From JANLQX01 sp043775075 (GTDB taxonomy: Bacteria; Actinomycetota; Acidimicrobiia; Acidimicrobiales; JANYDT01), in NCBI GenBank assembly GCA_043775075.1, contig JAYVSS010000234.1:1-8183 (forward strand): a stretch of 8,183 bases of DNA, written 5' to 3'. Below, piece after piece: positions 1-6,550 of the stretch (its first letter is position 1; every line of letters starts with the position of its first letter). Both the position numbers and the translations under genes were made by a program. The notes under the pieces are model-generated. The model had not been told where the DNA came from. It saw only the letters and a list, made by a program, of their open reading frames with translations, and ran no database searches.

Positions 1-42
1 GTTGGGTTCGGTACGCGTGTTCTGGCGTCGGCCAGCACTCAC
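1..42 (-). CDS. Possible 5' end of a further minus-strand gene (partial)
   Basis: After the stop of the family-2 glycosyltransferase (TGA at 55-53) the minus strand reads GAGGG, seven bases, then GTG at 42-40, followed by 13 more open codons to the window edge (MSAGRRQNTRTEPN, polar and basic). The GAGGG overlaps the upstream stop codon and would serve as a well-spaced ribosome binding site. This pattern suits a next gene in the same operon with a 10-bp gap. Fourteen codons are far too few to assign a function, and an open frame this short can arise by chance. The call rests only on the binding-site spacing and the context. Confidence 0.3.
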   Translation of the reverse strand, partial: MSAGRRQNTRTEPN

Positions 43-52
43 CGGCGGGCCC

Positions 53-1273
53 TCACACCCGTTCGGGATAGCGGTGGGCCACCACGACAGAAATGCCAGC
101 CTCGCTGGCGAGCTCGGCCAGACGCTCGGCCACGGTGCCCCGGTCGTGGATACGAACCTCATCCGGGCGACAACCAACAAAGGCCGACACCCCGGCGAGA
201 ATGCCGTCGTCGCCCACCGGGACCACAGACCGCCAACCGTCGACCGACGCCTCCACCAGTGGGCCCACGCCGTCGGGATCAACGGCGATGCGGACCCGGT
301 TGTCGTGGCTGCCGTCAACCGCCTGGTTCCCGGACGACCGACGAATCCACGACGCCTCCACCAGGTACCCGTTGCTTCGCGCCCGCGACGAAACGAGGCG
401 AGCCAGTGCCCGTTGGACGAGTGGACCCATGAGGTCGGCATCGACCCAGGCCTGGAGTTCGGCGCGGTAGCCAGGGTGGCGCTGATCGATGATGTCTTCG
501 TTCACGTACACCGTCTTCTCACCCGGAGCAAGAAGTCCGGCCGAACGGGTCGTCGCCGAACCGACGTGGTAAACGAATGTGCTTGGCACGAGCACGTTGC
601 GCAGCCCTGCCGCCACCGCCCGCCGGCACCAATCCACCTCCTCGCAGTATCCGCGGCCAAATACCGGATCGAACAGACCAACCGCGACAATCGCCTCCCG
701 AGGAATCATCATGCAGAAACCGACACCGACCGGGAGATCGAGAACTTCGGTGCCGAACTCATCGGCGAGTTCGGCCGACACTGCGTCGACGATCGCCGCG
801 TCCGTTAACACGTCGTCGGCCCGTTCGTTGGGCAACGAGAAGATCGACGAGGCATTGGACCACGCGGTGGCCGTGCCGACGCCCGTGGTTGATTCAATCG
901 CCGCAACCATGGCGTCGACCATGTTCGCCGGAACGATCACATCGGAGTTCAGAATTACTACGTAGTCATACGACTGATCCTCAGCCAACATCAGACCAAG
1001 CGACATATTGCGAGGAATGCCGAGGTTGCGAGGCGTGCAGTAGTAACCGAGGGACCGCTCGGTGCACAGCACGGCGAGATCTGCGCTCCAACCGGGTTCA
1101 GGAGAAGCGTCGTCGAGGACCACCACATCCACGTCGTGCATCTCGGTGGAAACGCCCAGCCGAGCGAGCGAATCAAGGGTGCGGGGAACGAATTCCCTTC
1201 CGTTGTAGACCAGCACGGCGATCAGAACACGCGAACGCTTTCGGCCATGGTCGGCGCCGATGTAGTCGCTCAC
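53..1273 (-). CDS. Family-2 glycosyltransferase (GT-A fold), surface glycan synthesis
   Basis: This 406-residue protein is a probable inverting glycosyltransferase that moves a sugar from a nucleotide donor to a growing glycan at the cytoplasmic side of the membrane. The GT-A core runs over about residues 15-240. It has the opening VLIAVLVYNGREF (16-28), the nucleotide-side acidic motif VVLDDAS (51-57), RNLGIPRNMSLGL (82-94), the metal-binding DXD equivalent LNSD (108-111), the acceptor-side EEVDWCRRA (211-219) with its likely catalytic acid, and VYHVGSATT (234-242). This arrangement is like WbbL/rhamnosyltransferase-type members, but donor and acceptor are unknown. About 165 residues follow the core with no domain I recognise. 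The start is GTG at 1273, whose GTGA overlaps the stop of the coiled-coil gene by four bases, implying translational coupling. No transmembrane segment is evident. Confidence 0.9.
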   Translation of the reverse strand: MSDYIGADHGRKRSRVLIAVLVYNGREFVPRTLDSLARLGVSTEMHDVDVVVLDDASPEPGWSADLAVLCTERSLGYYCTPRNLGIPRNMSLGLMLAEDQSYDYVVILNSDVIVPANMVDAMVAAIESTTGVGTATAWSNASSIFSLPNERADDVLTDAAIVDAVSAELADEFGTEVLDLPVGVGFCMMIPREAIVAVGLFDPVFGRGYCEEVDWCRRAVAAGLRNVLVPSTFVYHVGSATTRSAGLLAPGEKTVYVNEDIIDQRHPGYRAELQAWVDADLMGPLVQRALARLVSSRARSNGYLVEASWIRRSSGNQAVDGSHDNRVRIAVDPDGVGPLVEASVDGWRSVVPVGDDGILAGVSAFVGCRPDEVRIHDRGTVAERLAELASEAGISVVVAHRYPERV

Positions 1274-1587
1274 TTCCGGAGCAGACGGCGCAACCGACCG
1301 AGCGAACTGAGCTTCTGCGCCGTCCGGTAGGTGGTGGACGATTCCACGGCAGCCAGCCTTGCGGACATAGTCACGATCGACGTGTGCGCGGCATCGGCGG
1401 CCAGCCGATGGGCCTCGTTCTCCGCTTGCAGCGTGAGCACCCGCTTATTCGATTCCACCACTCGAGCGGTGAGGTCAAGGACCCGGGCATTGGCCAGTTC
1501 AAAATCGAGCAACGCCTGCGTGAGGTTGAGGCGATCAAGCCGACGAGTGAGTTCGTCGGAATCAAGTGCGAGCGCAGGATTCGTCAT
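1270..1587 (-). CDS. Small coiled-coil protein coupled to the GT2 gene
   Basis: The protein has 105 residues if it starts at ATG 1587. The frame is open further upstream, but that part reads like non-coding sequence (proline/arginine-rich, little structure), so the internal ATG is preferred even though no clear ribosome binding site precedes it. Residues 11-85 are almost wholly helical with heptad-spaced Leu/Val/Ala, for example RVLDLTARVVESNKRVLTLQ (35-54), indicating a long coiled coil. The C-terminus is a basic amphipathic segment, TTYRTAQKLSSLGRLRRLLR (85-104). From memory, similar Ser-x-x-(W/Y)-R...L..L-R segments occur where coiled coils join glycosyltransferase domains in polysaccharide enzymes. 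No signal peptide or membrane segment is present. The stop overlaps the GT2 start by four bases. Inference: a scaffold or oligomerisation partner of that enzyme; a free-standing length-control or tether protein is equally possible. Confidence 0.72.
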   Translation of the reverse strand: MTNPALALDSDELTRRLDRLNLTQALLDFELANARVLDLTARVVESNKRVLTLQAENEAHRLAADAAHTSIVTMSARLAAVESSTTYRTAQKLSSLGRLRRLLRK

Positions 1588-1757
1588 GGGAAGACTCGAT
1601 TCATAAGCAGACGTATGGACGGCAGTAAAACAATAGTTCGTGGGCTCAGAAGGCGAGCCGATAGGCGACCCGACCAGTAGACAAAGCAAAATGAACGGCC
1701 AGCCTGCTGGCCGACAAGACGATCGGCGCGAGAAGCGTTGACCCAGAGGCGCGGGCC
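1588..1757. other. 170-bp intergenic gap splitting the minus-strand block
   Basis: This is the only sizeable gene-free stretch. It separates the stop of the two-domain glycosyltransferase from the coiled-coil start. It holds one strong hairpin (1696-1713) and a weaker one, GGCTC/GAGCC at 1643-1659 with a seven-base loop. The part nearest the coiled-coil gene (about 1590-1640) is less GC-rich than its surroundings, as expected of a promoter. I could not settle on a convincing -35/-10 pair. The gap suggests that the coiled-coil and GT2 genes may form their own transcription unit. Confidence 0.5.
1680..1713 (-). terminator. Possible weak intrinsic terminator
   Basis: On the minus strand a perfect 7-bp stem, CGGCCAG / CTGGCCG with loop CAGG (1713-1696), is followed by the T-rich run GTTCATTTTGCTTTGTC. 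It lies about 45 bp after the stop of the two-domain glycosyltransferase, a reasonable place to end that transcript. The T-run is interrupted, so termination may be partial, or the hairpin may act as an mRNA 3'-end stabiliser between two parts of one operon. Confidence 0.4.
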
Positions 1758-3719
1758 TTAGCGTTTTGGTTGGGCCAGGACCTGACGGAACAGGCGCACC
1801 AGGGCTTCCCCGCAGGCCTCCCAACTGTGCCGATCGCCAGCCGCCACGAGGGCCTCCACGTGACGACGGGCGAGACCGGGATCGTCGAGAAGCGCCAGGG
1901 CGGCATCGGCGAGCGACGATGCCGACCAGTCCCGCGCCAGCACCGGGACGTCATCACCAAAGCGACGGCCCGCCAACTCCCGCACCGGACCAAAATCGAC
2001 CGCCACCGTGGGCGTCCCAAATGAGGCCGCTTCGAACGGTACGAACCCGAAGCCTTCGGCGGACGTTGGGTACCAAACGATCGACGCGTGACGCAGGAGC
2101 CAATTGCGCTCCGGTTCGCTGACCTCGGGCAGCACGTAGACGCTTTCCCGGGGACCGCGTCGCGCCTCCAGCACGCGAGTGGTCCCGTGAGGGACTGACG
2201 GTCCAGCGAAGATGAGCGCGAGATCATGCCCGGCGGCGCGGACCCGCTCGTGGGCGTCGAGGGCCAACTCGCGGTTCTTATGGGTGTAGTTCACGCCGAG
2301 ACACAATGCGTAGGACCCGCCCACAAATCCTCTCGCCGCCAGTTCGTGCGGAAGGTAACCTGGCTCGTTCCCCTGAAGGTGCTCGGTACCGAGCGGAACC
2401 GGAACAATACGTGCACGTTCTATCGGGAATCGATGCAGCATCATCTGGTCCGCCACGTCCACGCTGATCACCGTGGCGGCGTCGCACATCCGAACGCACT
2501 CTTCGAGAAACGCCCGATAGGCCATCCACTCACCGGCGGACGCAAAGTAACCACCGTTGTGAAACGCAATGGTGTCCAGCACGCTGATCACGAAGCGCAC
2601 CCCGGCGCCCTTCCATTTCGCCACGTCCCAACCGGGGGTTGGCTGATACGGACGAAACGCAATGTCGATCGGACCAAACGTTCGCAGATCCCCGGCTTCG
2701 GGCATGCGGGCCACGACCTTCGGGAGTCCCAGAACCTCGACGGCGTAGCTCGGCGTCGGCCCCGGCAGCGCGACGCATACCTCGGCCACGCCTTCATTGG
2801 CGGCGAGCGCACGAATCGTATGTGTGGTGGCTACTTGGGTACCGACTTGGTTCGGGCCAAAGCACGATCCGTCGATCAAGATACGAAGTCCACGTACCTT
2901 CACTCGTGCCACTTGATGAGCCAGGGCAAACGGCGAGTCACCGCTCAGCCGTTGCTGATCGACGAACGCCACCATCGATTGATGGCGGTGCAGCAGCCAG
3001 CCACGATCATCGGGCGTGAGCGTTGTGTCAATCGGTTCGACAGCGAGATCGCTCGGACGAAGAACATATGTTGACGTATCAATAACGTCGATGAAGCCCT
3101 TCTCGCGGGCCCGCACGCTGAAGTCGGCAATGGCGATGTCGAAACGAGCCGAGGCCGGTGCCACAATCTCGCCAACGGCGCCAAGGGCCGAAGCGCCGAG
3201 GATCACAATCGGGCCGCAGGCGAAAGTAACCGGGGCCGGCTCGGCCGCCGGCGAGAGGACGCGCAAACAGCGGGTGATCGTTCGTTCGTCATTCCCATCG
3301 GGAGCGCGATCCTGCGCCCGGTTACGCACCGGGAAGGATAGGAAATCGGCGGCATTGGACAGGAAAGAAACGGTTGAGTACCGAAGATCGTCGGCGAGCC
3401 AACCGAGGGCCGTGATGAACGGTTCGGGCGGCAACAGACAGGGTTCGTTCACCACGGCGAGATGGGTACGACGCTCGGCGTAGACCACATTGCACAGCTC
3501 GGAAACCGAGCCGACCATACACGTCTGCACGCGTGGGCCGAGGCTGGCGAACGTCGAGAGGAACTGGGCGTACAGACAACCGACCACGACGTCGATGTCG
3601 GTCCACTCGAGCAGCGACCGCACGGCCACGAGGTAGCGCTCGGGGTGCGTGCCCACGTACACAACCCCGGTCAACGCCGAATCGCCCAGCGCCCCCCTTT
3701 CAACCACCGGCCCACTCAT
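1758..3719 (-). CDS. Two-domain glycosyltransferase: GT-A-like N-terminal half plus GT4 C-terminal half
   Basis: The protein has 653 residues from ATG 3719, four bases after the stop of the membrane-protein gene. GAGG precedes it, but only two bases away. A longer GTG start at 3776 would overlap the upstream gene and adds an arginine-rich, shadow-like leader. The C-terminal half (about 278-650) is a retaining GT-B glycosyltransferase of family GT4: ILIDGSCFGPNQVGTQ (280-295), the nucleotide-binding region LGVNYTHKNRELALDAH (474-490), and the E-x7-E motif EGFGFVPFE (555-563) followed by AASFGTPTVAVD. The N-terminal half (about 17-225) has the order of a GT2/GT-A domain: YVGTHPERYLVAVRSL, then AVVNEPCLLPP (88-98) where a DXD-type motif belongs, FLSNAADFLSFP (119-130), and DFSVRAREKG (199-208) where the acceptor-side acidic motif belongs. 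The metal-binding aspartates appear lost, so this half is probably catalytically dead and may bind acceptor or partner. Substrates are unknown. Confidence 0.87.
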   Translation of the reverse strand: MSGPVVERGALGDSALTGVVYVGTHPERYLVAVRSLLEWTDIDVVVGCLYAQFLSTFASLGPRVQTCMVGSVSELCNVVYAERRTHLAVVNEPCLLPPEPFITALGWLADDLRYSTVSFLSNAADFLSFPVRNRAQDRAPDGNDERTITRCLRVLSPAAEPAPVTFACGPIVILGASALGAVGEIVAPASARFDIAIADFSVRAREKGFIDVIDTSTYVLRPSDLAVEPIDTTLTPDDRGWLLHRHQSMVAFVDQQRLSGDSPFALAHQVARVKVRGLRILIDGSCFGPNQVGTQVATTHTIRALAANEGVAEVCVALPGPTPSYAVEVLGLPKVVARMPEAGDLRTFGPIDIAFRPYQPTPGWDVAKWKGAGVRFVISVLDTIAFHNGGYFASAGEWMAYRAFLEECVRMCDAATVISVDVADQMMLHRFPIERARIVPVPLGTEHLQGNEPGYLPHELAARGFVGGSYALCLGVNYTHKNRELALDAHERVRAAGHDLALIFAGPSVPHGTTRVLEARRGPRESVYVLPEVSEPERNWLLRHASIVWYPTSAEGFGFVPFEAASFGTPTVAVDFGPVRELAGRRFGDDVPVLARDWSASSLADAALALLDDPGLARRHVEALVAAGDRHSWEACGEALVRLFRQVLAQPKR

Positions 3720-3723
3720 GGCC

Positions 3724-4872
3724 TCAGACCGTAGTGCGCGGCGCCTGGCCGACCGGCGCATCCGATGCCACTGCACGGGCCGGGCGAGTGCAGTTCACAT
3801 ATTCCACCCGGCCCGACCGCAGCCGAGTGTTGATGCCGTCAATGCGCAACATCGTGCCGGGTTCGCAGACATGCCGGAACATGGCGACGAAGAGTCTTCG
3901 TTCGGGGGGTATCGGCACATTCAATGTTTCGTAGACCCCGAACTGGGCGGGGCTGCAGGTATTCGGTTGACCTACCGGACAGACCGACGCCTGCGCCGTG
4001 TTGCTCGAATAGAGATTGTGGGCGGGGTAGGAGTCGGACAGCCCCAGATAAAAGCCCGCCGGATAGACGACGAAACACACGCTCACCACCGTCAAAAGGT
4101 GTGGGGGACGAACACGGGGAGCCACGGGGACCGCAACGTCGCGCGAAAACACCAACGGGACCACGACGGCGAGCGCCACGTTCCACGGCCAGACCGCGGT
4201 GTTGGTGTGCGACAGGTACAGCACCGCCGCCACGCCGAGATGAAATGCTGCACCCACGAACCGCAAGACCGGCCACGTTCGACGCCAGAGAGCGAGAAGG
4301 CCCAGAGCGATTTCGGCGAGCGGCACCCACCAGGCGATAAACGATCGCCACCCCGGACGGTGCACAGTGGTGGCGATAAAGGATGCACCGCCGAGTGACC
4401 ACCCCAGACTCAGCAGTTTGTGCACGCCAGCCCACATCCAGAGGGTCATGAGGTGCCAACGGGCCACAAACATCTGCGACGTGGGCCACGCCCCGGCGAT
4501 CAGAAGGATGGCCAACGAAATGAACTCGGGCTGGAGCCGTATCTGATCGCCCAACATCGCCATAGCGAACAGAGCAGTGTGCGCACCTGCTCCGATCTTG
4601 GGACGAACGCACGCGACTGCGAGCGAGGCAATGAGCGCAAACCGCATCGGCACACTGCGAACGATCCCCAACAACGCCACGTTGGGGGGCATCGAGCGGG
4701 GCTGCCACAGCCGCCACGTCACGTAATACGAAGCAGCGAGGCCCACACACGCCACCACCACGACGAGCCGAGCAGCCAACCCGCGACCCGTCCGCGGCAA
4801 CGTTCTCAACGAAGATGGGAGCCACTGTCGCGCCGTATCGAGCGACGTGGAAGTACGGTGCTCGGTCACCAT
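3724..4872 (-). CDS. Polytopic membrane protein, HTTM/DoxX-like, with cysteine-containing C-terminal domain
   Basis: The protein has 382 residues from ATG 4872; starts at ATG 4911 or GTG 4914 are in frame. A basic N-terminus leads into about seven or eight hydrophobic helices (roughly 36-52, 64-88, 117-133, 139-157, 177-197, 203-221, 228-243, 257-275). Segments such as GDQIRLQPEF (108-117), WMWAGVHKL (145-153) and AFHLGVAAVLYL (209-220) recall bacterial HTTM (vitamin K-dependent carboxylase-like) and DoxX-like membrane proteins; this is similarity from memory, not proof. The last 105 residues are soluble with cysteines at 298, 306, 336 and 361, enough for two disulfides, which suggests an extracytoplasmic location. 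The stop lies four bases before the two-domain glycosyltransferase start, so they are almost certainly co-transcribed. Role unknown; a glycan-modifying or lipid-carrier-related job would fit the setting. Confidence 0.8.
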   Translation of the reverse strand: MVTEHRTSTSLDTARQWLPSSLRTLPRTGRGLAARLVVVVACVGLAASYYVTWRLWQPRSMPPNVALLGIVRSVPMRFALIASLAVACVRPKIGAGAHTALFAMAMLGDQIRLQPEFISLAILLIAGAWPTSQMFVARWHLMTLWMWAGVHKLLSLGWSLGGASFIATTVHRPGWRSFIAWWVPLAEIALGLLALWRRTWPVLRFVGAAFHLGVAAVLYLSHTNTAVWPWNVALAVVVPLVFSRDVAVPVAPRVRPPHLLTVVSVCFVVYPAGFYLGLSDSYPAHNLYSSNTAQASVCPVGQPNTCSPAQFGVYETLNVPIPPERRLFVAMFRHVCEPGTMLRIDGINTRLRSGRVEYVNCTRPARAVASDAPVGQAPRTTV

Positions 4873-4873
4873 G
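4870..4873. other. Overlapping divergent start codons (CATG)
   Basis: The minus-strand membrane protein can start at ATG 4872-4870 and the plus-strand GT4 gene at ATG 4871-4873, so the two starts share one CATG. Neither has a recognisable ribosome binding site, and no intergenic space would remain for promoters, which would have to lie inside the opposing gene. Leaderless translation, common in Actinomycetota, is possible. If the plus gene starts later, at GTG 5090, a normal 217-bp divergent promoter region appears instead. Confidence 0.45.
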
Positions 4874-6550
4874 GGAGCGTATCGATCAACGCGGCGGGGG
4901 CAGCGGTTCATCACCTCGTTGCTCGCTCGGTCGAGGCCCGCTGCTCACGGCGCGCCGACGCCGCCGACGCCGCCGACGCCCGAGCCCCCGGTCCCCGTCC
5001 CGCTGGGCCATCCGCCGGAGTCACCCATCCCACGGCAAGGCCATTCGGATCAGATCGTCGCCGACGTTCACCACACGTTTTCTGATCAAGTGATCGACCG
5101 GCTCCGGCGGTCACCCGATGCGCCCGACGACCCGGCCGAGTTTCTCCGCTGGCTGAACGAACGCGACGACGCGCAACCGCCGGGGCTGTCCCGCTACCTG
5201 TTCACGATGTGGCGATATCGCGCCGATTTGAACGAGACCTTCCCCGGCGTCTACCTGGACCCCGATGCCCGCCTCCGTCTCCAGCTGTGGGCCCATCACT
5301 TCCTCGCATCCGAAGCGGGCGCGCCGCCCGAGCTGGTGCCGCCCGCCCCGGCCGGGATCACGGACATCGCACCGCCGGCGCTCGACGGCCCCGACCCGGC
5401 GCTCGAATCAGGCGTGGCCATCGTCGGCTACTTCCGCGCCACCCTCGGCCTGGGCGACGCCGGAAGGCGACTCGTGCGCCTAACCGAATTGGCGGGAGAA
5501 CGGGTCCGATCATTGCCCTACGACCACACGATTTCGCCGCTCGGTATTGCCTGGCCCGACCCCGACCCCACAGACACAGACGATCTGGACATCGTGATGA
5601 TTGCCGTCAATGCTTCGGAGGCCCCCCGAGTGCATCGCGCCCTCGGGCCACACGGGACTCGCGGTCGGTACGTCATTGGGCTGTGGTTTTGGGAACTCGC
5701 CGACTTTCCCGACTCCATGGCGGTGGGTTTCAACGTCGTGGACGAAGTGTGGGTGACAAGCGAGTTCACCGCCCACGCCGTCCGTCGACGCGCGCCCGCT
5801 CACGTTGCGGTGCGGGTGATCCCCTTGGGCGCCGACTGCCCGCCCATCCATGCCCGTGACCGATCAGGTTCGATCCGGGAACGGTTCGGCATTCCTGGCG
5901 CCTCCACCGTGGTGGGAACAATGTTCGACTATTCCAGTCGAATTGAACGAAAGAACCCCGTTGGGCTTATCGAGGCGTGGAAGCGCGCCTTCCCCGTCGG
6001 CGAGCGCACGCAGCGGATGCTGTTCTGCAAGACCTTGAACGGCTTGACCGCACCTGATCAACGCGCCGTGGTCGAGGCCGCGGTCGGCGAGCGCGACGAC
6101 ATCACCGTGCTGGATGCCCACCTCGATCCGACCGATCGCGACCTTTTGATGGACCAGTTCGACATCGTCGCCTCGCTCCATCGGTCCGAGGGATACGCTC
6201 TCACGTTGCTCGACGCCATGTACCGGGGAATCCCGGTAATTGCCACCAAGTACTCCGGCAACTTGGCCTTTATGACCGACGAAAACTCGTGGCTGGTCGG
6301 CCACCAAATGAACGAGATCCGAATCAACGCCGGAAGCTACGAAGCCGGCGGAACTTGGGCCGAGCCCGATGGCGAAGAGGCCTCAGACATTCTCCGCCGC
6401 CTCGTTCCAAACCTGTCAAGCGAAGCCGTCAAGGTTCGGGTGAAGCAGGCGCAATTGGACATCGGCCCGCTTGTAGATGGCTCGGCAGGATCGAAATTCA
6501 TTCGCCATCGATTAGCAGAAATTCGGGAAAATAGAGCCGAACGCAGCTAG
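4871..6550 (+). CDS. GT4-family glycosyltransferase with N-terminal accessory module
   Basis: The protein has 559 residues from ATG 4871; GTG 4847 and GTG 5090 are alternative starts. High third-position GC over 4890-5090 supports coding upstream of 5090. Residues 28-56 form a proline-rich linker. Residues 70-160 are a helical module (EFLRWLNE 90-97, LSRYLFTMWRYRADL 106-120) of a type I recall preceding bacterial GT4 domains. The GT-B domain follows: VGYFRATLGLGDAGR (185-199), LWFWELADFPDSM (271-283), VDEVWVTSEFTA (290-301), the nucleotide-site SRIERKNP (356-363), and SEGYALTLLDAMYRGIPVIA (439-458). In the last, the usual E-x7-E reads E440...D448, a conservative change at the position that contacts the donor sugar. 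It is probably a cytoplasmic retaining transferase in surface glycan synthesis; donor unknown. It is divergent from the membrane-protein/GT block and its stop shares CTAG with the LCP gene stop. Confidence 0.88.
   Translation: MGAYRSTRRGQRFITSLLARSRPAAHGAPTPPTPPTPEPPVPVPLGHPPESPIPRQGHSDQIVADVHHTFSDQVIDRLRRSPDAPDDPAEFLRWLNERDDAQPPGLSRYLFTMWRYRADLNETFPGVYLDPDARLRLQLWAHHFLASEAGAPPELVPPAPAGITDIAPPALDGPDPALESGVAIVGYFRATLGLGDAGRRLVRLTELAGERVRSLPYDHTISPLGIAWPDPDPTDTDDLDIVMIAVNASEAPRVHRALGPHGTRGRYVIGLWFWELADFPDSMAVGFNVVDEVWVTSEFTAHAVRRRAPAHVAVRVIPLGADCPPIHARDRSGSIRERFGIPGASTVVGTMFDYSSRIERKNPVGLIEAWKRAFPVGERTQRMLFCKTLNGLTAPDQRAVVEAAVGERDDITVLDAHLDPTDRDLLMDQFDIVASLHRSEGYALTLLDAMYRGIPVIATKYSGNLAFMTDENSWLVGHQMNEIRINAGSYEAGGTWAEPDGEEASDILRRLVPNLSSEAVKVRVKQAQLDIGPLVDGSAGSKFIRHRLAEIRENRAERS
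4955..4980 (+). repeat. Three tandem 9-bp units encoding Thr-Pro-Pro
   Basis: The unit CCGACGCCG occurs nearly three times in a row. In the GT4 reading frame it gives PTPPTPPTPEPP (29-40), the start of a proline-rich linker. Being a multiple of three, it could gain or lose units without breaking the frame. At three copies it may be no more than compositional drift in a linker. Confidence 0.6.
6547..6550. other. Overlapping convergent stop codons (CTAG)
   Basis: The plus-strand GT4 gene ends with TAG at 6548-6550 and the minus-strand LCP gene ends with TAG at 6549-6547, so both stops share one CTAG. There is no intergenic space for a terminator, and each transcript must run into the antisense of the other gene. 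The sequence on either side (about 6480-6620) is less GC-rich than the rest of the window. Confidence 0.85.

Noticed and set aside
2..808. Long plus-strand open frame opposite the GT2 gene
   Set aside because: It is antisense to a gene with clear family motifs; its translation is rich in His/Arg/Pro with no recognisable domain, typical of the shadow of a GC-rich gene.
577..1680. 367-codon plus-strand open frame
   Set aside because: It is antisense to both the GT2 and coiled-coil genes; extreme Arg/Pro content and no motif.
1588..1824. Upstream extension of the coiled-coil gene to a 184-residue protein
   Set aside because: The added 79 residues overlap the end of the preceding glycosyltransferase and look non-coding; the helical pattern begins only after the ATG at 1587.
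2226..3074. 282-codon plus-strand open frame
   Set aside because: It lies wholly antisense to the two-domain glycosyltransferase, whose GT4 motifs fix the real strand.
3839..4825. 328-codon minus-strand open frame in another frame of the membrane-protein gene
   Set aside because: Its translation is Arg/Ser/Gly-rich with no hydrophobic pattern, while the overlapping frame gives clean membrane helices.
4953..4981. Tandem 9-bp units as a phase-variation or CRISPR-like repeat
   Set aside because: There are only about three copies, the unit is a multiple of three so it cannot switch the frame, and there are no spacers.
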